A DNA stretch of 64,000 bases from Eubacterium ventriosum (lineage in GTDB: Bacteria; Bacillota; Clostridia; Lachnospirales; Lachnospiraceae): NCBI RefSeq assembly GCF_025150745.1, contig NZ_CP102282.1:1871501-1935500 (forward strand), written 5' to 3'. This document shows, one piece after another, positions 9,398 through 18,436 of this stretch. Position numbers and translations under genes: made by a program. The notes beneath the pieces were generated by a model. That model worked only from the letters and a program-made list of their open reading frames with translations. It did no database searches and was not told the origin of the DNA. Within the stretch, counting starts at the first letter, position 1. Each line of letters opens with the position of its first letter.

Positions 9398-9426
9398 TTG
9401 AAAAATAAAAATTACTATGCTAAAAT
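9398..9426 (+). promoter_or_regulatory. Sigma-A promoter for tyrS
   Basis: TTGAAA (9398-9403), a 17-base spacer and TAAAAT (9421-9426), 32 bases before the tyrS start. The 124-base gap is too short for a T-box leader, so tyrS does not appear to be tRNA-controlled here. Confidence 0.65.
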
Positions 9427-9458
9427 ATTTTATTGAGTTTTATTGAAGGAGATATGTT

Positions 9459-10685
9459 ATGAATACTTACGAAGAATTAAAAGCTCGAGGTCTTATAGCC
9501 CAGGTTACTGACGAAGAGCGAATTAGTGATTTAATTAATAAAGGAGAAGCAGTATTTTATATTGGGTTCGACCCAACAGCGGATAGTCTTCATGTAGGTC
9601 ATTTTATGGCGTTATGTTTAATGAAGAGACTTCAGATGGCAGGTAATAAGCCGATTGCCTTAATTGGTGGAGGAACAGCTATGATTGGTGATCCATCAGG
9701 TAAGACAGACATGAGAAAGATGATGACTAAGGAAACAATTAACCACAACGTTGAATGTTTCAAGAAGCAGATGAGTAAGTTTATTGATTTCTCAGACGGA
9801 AAGGCATTACTTGTAAACAATGCTGACTGGCTTTTAGATTTAAACTATATAGATGTTTTAAGAGAGGTAGGTCCTCATTTTAGTGTTAACAGAATGCTTA
9901 CGGCAGAATGTTACAAACAGAGAATGGAAAGAGGCTTAAGCTTCCTTGAATTTAATTATATGATTATGCAGAGTTATGACTTCTACAGATTATATAAAGA
10001 TTACGGATGTAATTTACAGTTTGGTGGTGATGACCAGTGGAGTAACATGCTTGGCGGTACAGAACTTATCAGACGTAAGCTTGGCGAAGATGCTTCAGCT
10101 ATGACTATTACTTTACTTCTTAACTCAGAAGGCAAGAAGATGGGTAAAACAGTTAGTGGTGCTGTTTGGCTTGATGCTGAAAAGACATCACCATTTGAAT
10201 TTTACCAGTACTGGAGAAATGTTGATGATGCAGATGTTGTTAAGTGCTTAAAGATGCTTACATTCCTTCCTTTAGAAGAAATCGAGAAGATGGAACAGTG
10301 GCAGGGAAGTGAACTTAATAAGGCTAAGGAAATTCTTGCTTATGAACATACTAAACTTGTTCATGGTGAAGAAGAAGCTGAAAAAGCACAGATTGCATCA
10401 AGAAACCTTTTTGCAGGAGGTGGAGTTACAGGCGACATTCCTACAACAACATATGCTAAGGCAGATTTAGATGAAGGAAAAGATATCTTGACACTTTTAG
10501 TTGATACAAAACTTGCAGCTTCAAGAGGCGAGGCAAGACGTCTTGTTCAGCAGGGTGGTGTTTCTGTTAATGGTGAAAAGGTTGCAGCAATTGATAAAAC
10601 ATTCACAACTGCAGAATTTAACGAAGAAGCAGCATTACTTATCAAAAAAGGTAAAAAATCATACCATCAGATTAAAGCTGACTAA
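9459..10685 (+). CDS. tyrS: Tyrosyl-tRNA synthetase
   Basis: Class I aminoacyl-tRNA synthetase charging tRNA-Tyr, 408 aa. The HIGH motif is HVGH (45-48), the substrate region is YDFYRLYKDYGCNLQFGGDDQW, and the KMSKS loop is KMGKT. A C-terminal S4 RNA-binding domain begins near residue 340 (LAASRGEARRLVQQGGVSVNG). GAAGGAG precedes the ATG. alaS follows within about 37 bases of its likely start, suggesting a two-gene synthetase unit. Confidence 0.97.
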   Translation: MNTYEELKARGLIAQVTDEERISDLINKGEAVFYIGFDPTADSLHVGHFMALCLMKRLQMAGNKPIALIGGGTAMIGDPSGKTDMRKMMTKETINHNVECFKKQMSKFIDFSDGKALLVNNADWLLDLNYIDVLREVGPHFSVNRMLTAECYKQRMERGLSFLEFNYMIMQSYDFYRLYKDYGCNLQFGGDDQWSNMLGGTELIRRKLGEDASAMTITLLLNSEGKKMGKTVSGAVWLDAEKTSPFEFYQYWRNVDDADVVKCLKMLTFLPLEEIEKMEQWQGSELNKAKEILAYEHTKLVHGEEEAEKAQIASRNLFAGGGVTGDIPTTTYAKADLDEGKDILTLLVDTKLAASRGEARRLVQQGGVSVNGEKVAAIDKTFTTAEFNEEAALLIKKGKKSYHQIKAD

Positions 10686-10722
10686 GTTTAATATTGGTTA
10701 GATGTATAAATTGGAGGACAAA

Positions 10723-13362
10723 ATGAAACAATACGGATTAAATGAATTAAGAAAAATGTTCTTAGATTTCTTTGAATCAAAGGGACATCTTGTGATGAAG
10801 AGTTTTTCTTTAGTTCCACATAATGATAACAGTTTATTACTCATAAACGCAGGTATGGCTCCTTTAAAACCATACTTTACAGGACAGGAAATACCACCAA
10901 GAACAAGAGTGGCAACATGTCAGAAGTGCATTAGAACAGGTGATATCGAAAATATCGGAAAAACTGCAAGACACGGTACATTTTTTGAAATGCTTGGTAA
11001 CTTCTCTTTTGGTGATTATTTTAAAAGAGAAGCAATTCATTGGTCATGGGAGTTTTTGACAGAAGTTGTAGGACTTGAAGCTGACAGATTATATCCATCA
11101 GTTTACTTAGAAGATGATGAAGCTTTTGATATTTGGAATAAGGAAATGGGAATCCCTGCTGAAAGAATTTTTAAGTTCGGTAAGGAAGATAATTTCTGGG
11201 AGCATGGTGCAGGACCTTGTGGTCCTTGTTCTGAAATTTACTATGACCGTGGTGCAAAATATGGTTGTGGTAAGCCGGGTTGTACTGTAGGATGCGAATG
11301 TGACAGATATATTGAAATCTGGAATAACGTATTTACACAGTTTGAAAATGACGGAAACGGCAATTATACAACATTAAAACAGAAGAACATTGATACAGGT
11401 ATGGGACTTGAAAGACTTGCAACTGTAGTTCAGGATGTGGATTCTATTTTTGATGTTGACACAATTAAAGCTTTAAGAGATAAAGTTTGTGAACTTGCAA
11501 ACAAGGAATATAAGAAAGAATATAAATGGGATGTTTCAATCAGAATTGTAACAGACCATATCAGATCAGCTACATTTATGATTTCTGACGGTATTATGCC
11601 ATCAAATGAAGGCAGAGGATATGTATTAAGAAGATTAATCAGACGTGCTGCAAGACATGGCAAACTGCTTGGAATCGATGGAAGGTTCCTTTCAACACTT
11701 TCAGAAACAGTTATTGAAAGTTCAAAGGACGGATATCCTGAATTAGAAGAAAAGAAAAGCATGATTTTCAAGGTATTATCTGAAGAAGAAAATAAGTTTA
11801 ACAAGACTATTGATACAGGTCTTAACATTCTTGCAGATATGGAAGAAGAAATGAAGAAAAATAACCAGACTCAGTTGTCAGGCGAAAATGCATTTAAGCT
11901 TTATGACACATATGGTTTCCCTCTTGATTTAACAGAAGAAATTCTTGAAGAAAAAGGATTTGGTGTAGATGAAGACGGTTTTAAGGAAGCTATGGAAGTT
12001 CAGAGAAAAAAAGCAAGAAGTGCACGTAAGAAGACTAACTATATGGGTGCAGATGCTACTGTATATGAACAGCTGGACAAAGCTCTTACAACTAAGTTTG
12101 TAGGTTATGATAAATTAATTTCAGATACCGTTGTAACAGCGCTTACAACAGAAAAAGAAGTTGTACAGGCTTTAGTTGATGGTGACAAGGGAACAATTGT
12201 TACTGAAGAAACACCATTCTACGGCACAATGGGTGGCCAGGTAGGCGATAAAGGTATCATTGTAACAAACGGTGGAGAATTTAAGGTAGAAGAAACAATT
12301 CATCTTTTAGGTGGAAAGATTGGACATGTTGGTACAGTTGTAAAGGGTATGATTCAGGTAGGCGACAAGGCTACTATGAAGGTTGACTCAGCATTTCGTG
12401 CTGATACATCAAAGAATCATAGCGCAACTCATCTTTTACAGAAAGCATTAAAGACTGTTCTTGGTGAACATGTTGAACAGGCAGGTTCATATGTAGATGC
12501 TGACAGATTAAGATTTGACTTTACTCACTTCCAGGCAATGACTAAGGAAGAAATCGAAAAAGTTGAAAATCTTGTTAATGAACAGATTGCTACAGGATTA
12601 GATGTTATAACTAAGGAAATGTCTTTGGATGAAGCAAAGGAAACAGGAGCGATGGCTTTATTTGGTGAAAAGTATGGCGAAAAGGTTAGAGTTGTTTCAA
12701 TGGGAGATTATTCGATTGAACTTTGTGGTGGTACTCACGTATCTAACACAAATGTTATTTCATCATTTAAGATTATTTCAGAATCAGGTGTTGCTGCAGG
12801 AGTAAGAAGAATTGAAGCTTTAACTTCTACAGGACTTATGAAACACTATAAAGAATCTGAAAATGTTTTAAATCAGGCTGCAAAACTTGCAAAATCTGAA
12901 CCTGTTGCTTTAGTTGAAAAGATTCAGGCTCTTTATGATGAAATTAAAGAATTATCTAAAGAAAATGAAAAATTAAAAGCTAAATTGGCAAATGAAGCTG
13001 TTGGTGACGTACTTAGTCAGGTAGTTGAAGTTAAGGGAGTTAAGTTACTTGCTACTCATGTTGAAGGAGTTGGAATGAACGAACTTAGAAACCTTGGTGA
13101 CCAGCTTAAGGAAAAAATGGGCGGAGGCGTTGTTGTTATTGTTTCTACACAGGATGGCAAGGCTAATGTCATTGTTATGGCTGATGAAGATGCTATTAGC
13201 AAAGGTGCTCACGCAGGAAATATGATTAAGGAAATTGCTAAGCTTGTTGGCGGTGGCGGCGGTGGCCGTCCAAATATGGCTCAGGCAGGTGGAAAGAATC
13301 CTGCAGGAGCAAAGGATGCAGTAGAGGCTGCTAAAACTATTCTTGAAGGTCAGCTTAAATAA
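10723..13362 (+). CDS. alaS: Alanyl-tRNA synthetase
   Basis: Class II synthetase, 879 aa from the ATG at 10723, which sits five bases after GGAGG (10713-10717). An in-frame ATG at 10702 lies before that site and is less likely. Catalytic motifs include RTGDIENIGKTARHGTFFEM and GRGYVLRRLIRRAARHGK. The editing domain has HSATHLLQKALK and CGGTHV, the zinc/editing site that removes mischarged Ser and Gly. A coiled linker (IKELSKENEKLKAKL) leads to the C-Ala domain ending in a glycine-rich GGGGGGRPNMAQAGG. Confidence 0.97.
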   Translation: MKQYGLNELRKMFLDFFESKGHLVMKSFSLVPHNDNSLLLINAGMAPLKPYFTGQEIPPRTRVATCQKCIRTGDIENIGKTARHGTFFEMLGNFSFGDYFKREAIHWSWEFLTEVVGLEADRLYPSVYLEDDEAFDIWNKEMGIPAERIFKFGKEDNFWEHGAGPCGPCSEIYYDRGAKYGCGKPGCTVGCECDRYIEIWNNVFTQFENDGNGNYTTLKQKNIDTGMGLERLATVVQDVDSIFDVDTIKALRDKVCELANKEYKKEYKWDVSIRIVTDHIRSATFMISDGIMPSNEGRGYVLRRLIRRAARHGKLLGIDGRFLSTLSETVIESSKDGYPELEEKKSMIFKVLSEEENKFNKTIDTGLNILADMEEEMKKNNQTQLSGENAFKLYDTYGFPLDLTEEILEEKGFGVDEDGFKEAMEVQRKKARSARKKTNYMGADATVYEQLDKALTTKFVGYDKLISDTVVTALTTEKEVVQALVDGDKGTIVTEETPFYGTMGGQVGDKGIIVTNGGEFKVEETIHLLGGKIGHVGTVVKGMIQVGDKATMKVDSAFRADTSKNHSATHLLQKALKTVLGEHVEQAGSYVDADRLRFDFTHFQAMTKEEIEKVENLVNEQIATGLDVITKEMSLDEAKETGAMALFGEKYGEKVRVVSMGDYSIELCGGTHVSNTNVISSFKIISESGVAAGVRRIEALTSTGLMKHYKESENVLNQAAKLAKSEPVALVEKIQALYDEIKELSKENEKLKAKLANEAVGDVLSQVVEVKGVKLLATHVEGVGMNELRNLGDQLKEKMGGGVVVIVSTQDGKANVIVMADEDAISKGAHAGNMIKEIAKLVGGGGGGRPNMAQAGGKNPAGAKDAVEAAKTILEGQLK

Positions 13363-13425
13363 TAACTGATAATCAGGAGGTTAATAATAAATCGTGAAAA
13401 ACACGAAAAAGTATCTTAAAACATA

Positions 13426-13453
13426 TTGACGATATAGAAAAATATGTTATAAT
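13426..13453 (+). promoter_or_regulatory. Strong sigma-A promoter for rpsU
   Basis: TTGACG (13426-13431), a 16-base spacer and a perfect TATAAT (13448-13453). The transcript would begin about 60 bases before rpsU. Confidence 0.75.
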
Positions 13454-13519
13454 ATTTTAAGTGTTTTAACACAAATACCTACAGTTTTAGGAATCCATAA
13501 CTGGAGGGAGGTCAGGAAA

Positions 13520-13696
13520 ATGTCAAGCGTTATCGTAAAAGAAAACGAATCAATCGACAGTGCTTTACGTAGATTCAAGAGAAATTGCGCAAAGGCTGGT
13601 ATCCAGCAGGAAATTCGTAAGAGAGAACACTACGAAAAGCCAAGCGTTAAGCGTAAGAAGAAATCAGAAGCTGCAAGAAAGCGCAAATATAATTAA
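13520..13696 (+). CDS. rpsU: 30S ribosomal protein S21
   Basis: A 58-codon gene beginning [20 protein letters not shown] and ending [13 protein letters not shown], the standard short basic S21 sequence. It is translated from AGGGAGGTCAGG a few bases before the ATG. It has its own promoter (13426) and terminator (13714), so it is a single-gene transcript. S21 helps the 30S subunit engage messages. Confidence 0.96.
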   Translation: MSSVIVKENESIDSALRRFKRNCAKAGIQQEIRKREHYEKPSVKRKKKSEAARKRKYN

Positions 13697-13713
13697 TTTT
13701 AATTTTTTAAAAT

Positions 13714-13751
13714 AAAAGTTCGGAACGTAAGTTCCGGACTTTTGTTTTTTT
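13714..13751 (+). terminator. Rho-independent terminator after rpsU
   Basis: AAAAGTTCGGAAC (13714-13726), loop GTAA, then GTTCCGGACTTTT (13731-13743), pairing except for one G-T, followed by a T-run. Confidence 0.88.
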
Positions 13752-13758
13752 GAAAAGA

Positions 13759-13786
13759 TATATTCTTAAAGTTCTATTCATAAAAC
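13759..13786 (+). promoter_or_regulatory. Possible sigma-E promoter for yqfC
   Basis: TATATT (13759-13764, in the context GATATATT) and CATAAAAC (13779-13786) are 14 bases apart. They fit the mother-cell sigma-E pattern of an ATATT-type -35 and a CATACAnT-type -10. Family knowledge (Bacillus yqfC-yqfD is in the sigma-E regulon) supports it, but the match is imperfect. Confidence 0.4.
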
Positions 13787-13832
13787 ATAAAAATATACTA
13801 TAAAAGCATAAAGAATTTTATAGAGGATTTTT

Positions 13833-14090
13833 ATGTTTAATGTAGACAATGATTTGGATATGCCAAGAGATGTTATTCATGGAGAATGCCTGTGTCAGAT
13901 AATCGGCAGAAACGAGATTGTAATTGAGAATTATAAATGTATTAAGAGCATTACGGACACCGATATAGAAATTGTATGTAAAAAATATAAAATAATCATT
14001 AATGGAACAGGTTTAAACATAAAATATTATAACAATCAATCAATGGCCATAGGTGGATATATTTGTGAAATTTCATTTTTACAGAATTAA
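13833..14090 (+). CDS. yqfC: Sporulation protein YqfC (YabP/YqfC family)
   Basis: An 85-aa protein with the YabP/YqfC fold pattern (GRNEIVIENYKCIKSITDTDIEIVCKKY, then a glycine and a hydrophobic strand GYICEISF). It works with YqfD in the mother cell; the biochemical role is unknown. The start follows TAGAGGA with normal spacing. yqfD begins inside its 3' end. Confidence 0.88.
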   Translation: MFNVDNDLDMPRDVIHGECLCQIIGRNEIVIENYKCIKSITDTDIEIVCKKYKIIINGTGLNIKYYNNQSMAIGGYICEISFLQN

Positions 14091-15258
14091 AATTAATAGT
14101 AAACATATATATAGATTGCTTAACTGCTGCAGAAATAATGAAATAAGAGATGTTGAACTAGACAAAGACTATGCCGGTTTTTCAATAAATTATAATCAAT
14201 ATAGTGATCTTGAAAAAATATTAAAAGAAAATAATATTGAAATAGTAAACAGGCAGGAATTGGGTATATATACAAAGATTACAAACTTACAATTTATAAA
14301 AAGTGTTATATATATTTTTGCAATTTTTATTTTATTATTAATTGCAAATTCAGCTTTTATTTGGAAAATAACTATAAAAGGAAACTATTCCTATACAGCT
14401 GAACAAATGATTGATTATGTCCATAAAAAAGGCGTTAAAGAGGGGGCTCTAAAAGAAAGCATTGATACGGAAAGCTTGGAAAAATCCATACGAAAGAATT
14501 TTGGTGACATAAGCTGGGTATGCGTTGAGGTAAAAGGCACAAATCTGATTATACATATAAAAGAAAATTACATTACGGAAATAAGTGTAAAGGAAGATAA
14601 ACCATACGACCTGGTGGCAGAATGTGACTGCACAATTGTTTCAGCACTTGTAAGAAGAGGCAAGCTTAACGTCAATCCTAAAGAAAAGGTTAAAAAAGGT
14701 CAGGTTTTAATTACCGGTGTTGTGGATGTTACAGATGAATCGGGGCAGTTGCTTTTTAATGAATATTGCAATGCGGACGGAGAAATAATAGGCCAAATAA
14801 AAGAAAAATACGAAGAAAAGTTAAACATAAAATATCAGGATAAAAAAACGGAAAAAAGTACTAAAATTATAGTTCCGTCTTTTTTGGAATATAAATGGAT
14901 TAAAAACAAGGGGAAGAATAGGGAATTAACCTGTGAAGAAACAAAAATGAAATTCTTCGGTGACTATTATTTGCCAATATCAATGCAGAAATACACCATA
15001 AAAAAATACAAAATAACAGAGAAAAATTATTCCAAAGAACAGGCAGAAAAAATACTAAATAATAAATTTAATAATAAAATGTTTGTTATGGAACAAAAAG
15101 GCTACAAAATAATACAAAAAAATGTTAAAATGAAAAAGACTATGGACTCCTATGCATTATGTGGAAAAATAACATATAACAAACCCATAGGTAAAGTTTC
15201 ATACATTGACGTAAAAAAAATAGAGGAGGAAACAGTCAGTATAAATGAGCGTAATTGA
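14065..15258 (+). CDS. yqfD: Sporulation protein YqfD
   Basis: About 397 aa. A basic N-terminal domain is followed by one membrane segment near residues 78-98 (FIKSVIYIFAIFILLLIAN) and a large outside domain with FtsQ/POTRA-like character (ITIKGNYSYTAEQMIDYV). A GTG at 14065 preceded by AGGTGG (14051-14056) is the likely start; a GTG at 14053 would add four residues. It overlaps yqfC by 26 bases and phoH by 14 bases, so the three genes are tightly coupled. Confidence 0.88.
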   Translation: MKFHFYRIKINSKHIYRLLNCCRNNEIRDVELDKDYAGFSINYNQYSDLEKILKENNIEIVNRQELGIYTKITNLQFIKSVIYIFAIFILLLIANSAFIWKITIKGNYSYTAEQMIDYVHKKGVKEGALKESIDTESLEKSIRKNFGDISWVCVEVKGTNLIIHIKENYITEISVKEDKPYDLVAECDCTIVSALVRRGKLNVNPKEKVKKGQVLITGVVDVTDESGQLLFNEYCNADGEIIGQIKEKYEEKLNIKYQDKKTEKSTKIIVPSFLEYKWIKNKGKNRELTCEETKMKFFGDYYLPISMQKYTIKKYKITEKNYSKEQAEKILNNKFNNKMFVMEQKGYKIIQKNVKMKKTMDSYALCGKITYNKPIGKVSYIDVKKIEEETVSINERN

Positions 15259-16243
15259 GAATATTATGAATATACCTGCTGAACATGAAAAAAACGTATT
15301 TGGCAGTTTTGATGGAAATATTAAAAAAATAGAGAGGACACTTCATGTAACAGTTATTGCAAGAGATTCTCAGGTAAAGATTATAGGTAGTGATGTTGCA
15401 GCAAAAAGAGCCAGAAGTGTTTTTGAGCAGTTGATTGAATTGTCTAAAAGAGGAAATACAATAACAGAGCAGAATGTAGATTATGCACTTTCTCTCTCTT
15501 ATGATAATAAAGAATCAGCCATTGTGGACTTAGATGATAATATTATATGTCGCACAGTTATGGGAAAACCTGTTAAGCCTAAAACATTGGGTCAGAAGAA
15601 ATATGTTGACCAAATAAGGGAAAGAATGATTGTTTTTGGTATAGGTCCTGCAGGAACAGGTAAAACATATCTTGCAATGGCAATGGCAATTACAGCACTT
15701 AAAAATAACGAAGTAAACAAGATTATTCTTACAAGACCTGCAATTGAGGCGGGAGAGAATCTTGGCTTTTTGCCGGGAGATTTGCAGAGCAAGGTAGATC
15801 CTTACTTAAGACCTCTTTATGATGCTTTATATCAGATTATGGGAGCTGAAAGCTTTATATCAAACAGCGAAAAGGGAATTATAGAAGTTGCACCTTTAGC
15901 TTACATGCGAGGCAGAACTTTAGATAATGCTTTTATTATTCTTGATGAGGCACAGAACACAACACCTGCACAGATGAAAATGTTCCTTACAAGAATAGGT
16001 TTTGGCTCGAAAGTAATTGTAACAGGTGACAGAACTCAGAAAGACCTTCCAAGAGATCAGGTATCAGGCTTGGATGTTGCAATGAAAGTCTTAAAAGATG
16101 TTGAAGACATAAGTTTTGTATTCTTAGATAATAACGATGTAGTAAGACATCCTCTTGTACAGAAGATTGTAAAAGCTTATGAAGAATATGACAAGAAAAT
16201 GAGCAACAGAAATTCTAATAGAAACAAGTCAAGGGAAAAATAA
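15245..16243 (+). CDS. phoH: PhoH family ATPase (YbeZ/PhoH-like)
   Basis: A 332-aa cytosolic ATPase with Walker A GPAGTGKT (134-141) and Walker B/DEAQ LDEAQNTTPAQMKMFLTRIG. It is related to superfamily 1 helicases and usually paired with YbeY in ribosome and RNA quality control. An N-terminal KH-like region (about 10-75) precedes the ATPase. GAGGAGG lies about 15 bases before the ATG, inside yqfD, a longer spacing than normal. Its position between yqfD and ybeY is the common Firmicute arrangement. Confidence 0.93.
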   Translation: MSVIENIMNIPAEHEKNVFGSFDGNIKKIERTLHVTVIARDSQVKIIGSDVAAKRARSVFEQLIELSKRGNTITEQNVDYALSLSYDNKESAIVDLDDNIICRTVMGKPVKPKTLGQKKYVDQIRERMIVFGIGPAGTGKTYLAMAMAITALKNNEVNKIILTRPAIEAGENLGFLPGDLQSKVDPYLRPLYDALYQIMGAESFISNSEKGIIEVAPLAYMRGRTLDNAFIILDEAQNTTPAQMKMFLTRIGFGSKVIVTGDRTQKDLPRDQVSGLDVAMKVLKDVEDISFVFLDNNDVVRHPLVQKIVKAYEEYDKKMSNRNSNRNKSREK

Positions 16244-16299
16244 AAGAGTAATTATATTGACGAAACCCATTAAGAAAATATATTGCAAAGGAATAGAAA

Positions 16300-16800
16300 A
16301 TGAATATATACATAGAAAATGAATATGACAGGGAAATAGATGTTGATTATACAGATATAATTAATAAAGTAGTTTGCCAGGCAGTTGATTTTATAAAGTG
16401 TCCTTATGAATGTGAGGTTAATGTTACAATTGTTGACAATAATACTATTCACGAAATAAACAGGGAACAAAGAAAAATTGACAGACCTACAGATGTTTTG
16501 TCATTCCCAATGTTAGATTATGAAGTTGCCGGAGATTTCTCTATGGCAGAGGATGACATAAGTAACTTTAATCCTGATTCGGGAGAACTTATTTTAGGAG
16601 ATATTGTGATTTCCTATGACAAAGTTATTGAACAGGCAGCTGAATATAATCATTCAAGAAAGAGAGAATTAGCTTTTCTTGTGGCACATAGTATGTTACA
16701 TTTATTTGGATTTGATCATATGGTTGATGATGAAAGAATCGAAATGGAAGAAAAGCAGAACATTATTTTAAATAATCTGGGGATTACAAGAGAAAACTAG
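16300..16800 (+). CDS. ybeY: Endoribonuclease/rRNA maturation factor YbeY
   Basis: A 166-aa metal-dependent hydrolase acting in 16S rRNA 3'-end processing and ribosome quality control. The zinc site is HSMLHLFGFDH (H130, H134, H140). The family motif RPTDVLSFPM is also present. It starts 56 bases after phoH behind AAAGGA and probably shares its transcript. Confidence 0.95.
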   Translation: MNIYIENEYDREIDVDYTDIINKVVCQAVDFIKCPYECEVNVTIVDNNTIHEINREQRKIDRPTDVLSFPMLDYEVAGDFSMAEDDISNFNPDSGELILGDIVISYDKVIEQAAEYNHSRKRELAFLVAHSMLHLFGFDHMVDDERIEMEEKQNIILNNLGITREN

Positions 16801-16854
16801 CATGGAAACTTACAAGAAAAAATGCAAAAGAAAGAAAAAAAGGGAGATTAGAAA

Positions 16855-17943
16855 ATGGAAAAAAACAAGAAAATCATTGCCGGCATTGCAGGTGCAGTAG
16901 CTCTTATCGCTATTGTAGCAGTATGTATTTTTGCTTTTGGCAGTGGTAAAGAGAAAAAGATAACAGAAAACAAAGAAACAACAACAGTTGCTGAAACAAC
17001 TACAGTACCTGAAACTACAGCACAGCCTAAAGGTATCAGTATGCTTACAGGAGAGCATATAAGTGAAAAGCTTGCTGAAAAAAGACCTGTTGCAGTTATG
17101 TACAATAATATTATTAATGCCATTCCACATTCAGGTATTGATAATGCAGGGATTGTATATGAAGCACCTGTTGAGGGAAGCATAACAAGACTTATGGCTC
17201 TTTTTGAGAATTATGGTAAGCTTAAAAAGATTGGCTCAGTTAGAAGCTGCAGACTTTATTATTGCTATTTCGCTTTGGAATGGGATGCAATTTATTGCCA
17301 TTTCGGACAGTCAAAATATGCTTTAGATTTCTTGAAAAGTGACGCAATTGACAACGTAGGCTCATTTAATGCTGAAAGCGGTTATTACAGAACATCGGAC
17401 AGAGTTGCTCCACATAACTGTTTTACCAGTGCGAAGGGAATTGACAGTTCAATTAAGAAACTTGGTTACAGAAGAAAATATAAGAATGGATACAAATCAC
17501 ACTTTAGTTTTGCTACTGACAATGAAAAGATTTCTCTTCAGTCAACAAAGCAGGCAAACAAAGTTAAACTTGGATATCCTGTAAATAAACCTTGGTTTGA
17601 GTATAATCAGAAAGACGGACAGTATTACAGATTCCAGTATGGAAAAAAACATATTGATGACCAGAACAATAAACAGCTTCACTGCTCAAACATTATAATT
17701 CAGTTTGTTAATGCTACTTTATATCCTGATGGAAAAAGCCTTAATATGACTTTAACAGGAAGTGGAAACGGCTGGTTTATTACAAATGGAAAAGCTGAAA
17801 AAATCACTTGGAAGAAAGACCAGAAAAAGGGCAGAACAACATACTTAGATAAGTCAGGTAAGGAAATAGTTTTAAATCAGGGAAAAACATGGATTTGTAT
17901 GGTTCAGAATGAATATTCAAATGATGTAAAAATTTCTAAATAA
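16855..17943 (+). CDS. DUF3048 domain membrane-anchored protein (YerB-like)
   Basis: A 362-aa protein with a short basic start and one membrane segment (about 7-29), then a Thr/Glu-rich spacer (TTTVAETTTVPETT) and a DUF3048 domain. Typical features are RPVAVMYNNI, PHSGIDNAGIVYEAPVEGSITRLMALF and KIGSVRSCRLYY. The single N-terminal segment lacks a clear lipobox, so a membrane anchor facing outward is more likely than a lipoprotein. Function is unknown. It occupies the place where many Firmicutes carry dgkA between ybeY and cdd. Confidence 0.85.
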   Translation: MEKNKKIIAGIAGAVALIAIVAVCIFAFGSGKEKKITENKETTTVAETTTVPETTAQPKGISMLTGEHISEKLAEKRPVAVMYNNIINAIPHSGIDNAGIVYEAPVEGSITRLMALFENYGKLKKIGSVRSCRLYYCYFALEWDAIYCHFGQSKYALDFLKSDAIDNVGSFNAESGYYRTSDRVAPHNCFTSAKGIDSSIKKLGYRRKYKNGYKSHFSFATDNEKISLQSTKQANKVKLGYPVNKPWFEYNQKDGQYYRFQYGKKHIDDQNNKQLHCSNIIIQFVNATLYPDGKSLNMTLTGSGNGWFITNGKAEKITWKKDQKKGRTTYLDKSGKEIVLNQGKTWICMVQNEYSNDVKISK

Positions 17944-17975
17944 TTATTTGAGTTGTTATCAAAAGGCTATCCGGA

Positions 17976-18004
17976 TTGTTATTTCCAAAGTTATTATGTT
18001 AAAT
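17976..18004 (+). promoter_or_regulatory. Candidate sigma-A promoter for cdd
   Basis: TTGTTA (17976-17981), 17 bases, TTAAAT (17999-18004), placed 39 bases before cdd in a 99-base gap. The match to consensus is moderate. Confidence 0.4.
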
Positions 18005-18042
18005 ACAAATTGGATCTTGAAAAATATTTAGAGGTATGTTAA

Positions 18043-18432
18043 ATGGATAACAGAAAATTGATTGATAAGGCCTTAGAGGCAATGAATTACGCATATGCTC
18101 CATATAGTAAATTTAAAGTTGGAGCGGCACTTATTACAGATGGAGTTGTTTATACCGGTTGCAATATTGAAAATAGTTCTTTTGGAGCTACAATTTGTGC
18201 AGAAAGATGTGCAATTTCAAAAGCTGTAAGTGAAGGCCATAAAAATATTCAAAAAATAGCCATTGTAAGTTCATCAGGAGATTTCACTCCACCTTGTGGT
18301 ATTTGCCGTCAGGTTATGGAAGAATTTATGGCTGATGGAACAGTTGTCCTTAGTAATGGCAAAGAAATTAAAGAATATACAGTAAGAGAGCTTCTTCCGG
18401 CGGGATTTTCTGCGGAGGATATGAAAGGGTAA
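18043..18432 (+). CDS. cdd: Cytidine deaminase
   Basis: A 129-aa homotetrameric zinc enzyme that deaminates cytidine and deoxycytidine in pyrimidine salvage. The zinc and catalytic residues are in CAERC (C52, E54) and PCGICRQ (C85, C88). Length and motifs match the short Bacillus-type enzyme. The next gene begins four bases after its stop. Confidence 0.96.
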   Translation: MDNRKLIDKALEAMNYAYAPYSKFKVGAALITDGVVYTGCNIENSSFGATICAERCAISKAVSEGHKNIQKIAIVSSSGDFTPPCGICRQVMEEFMADGTVVLSNGKEIKEYTVRELLPAGFSAEDMKG

Positions 18433-18436
18433 TAAA

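Noticed and set aside
9335-9458. T-box leader ahead of tyrS
   Set aside because: Only 124 bases separate spoIVA from tyrS, and no specifier stem, T-box motif or antiterminator is visible. The same holds for alaS.
13375-13430. Possible tiny peptide after AGGAGG (13375-13380) downstream of alaS
   Set aside because: The only reading frame from the nearest GTG is 11 codons and ends at once in the rpsU promoter. It looks like a chance sequence.
16810-17183. Minus-strand Cys- and Phe-rich reading frames opposite the DUF3048 gene
   Set aside because: They are shadows of a conserved plus-strand gene, with compositionally biased products and no start signals.
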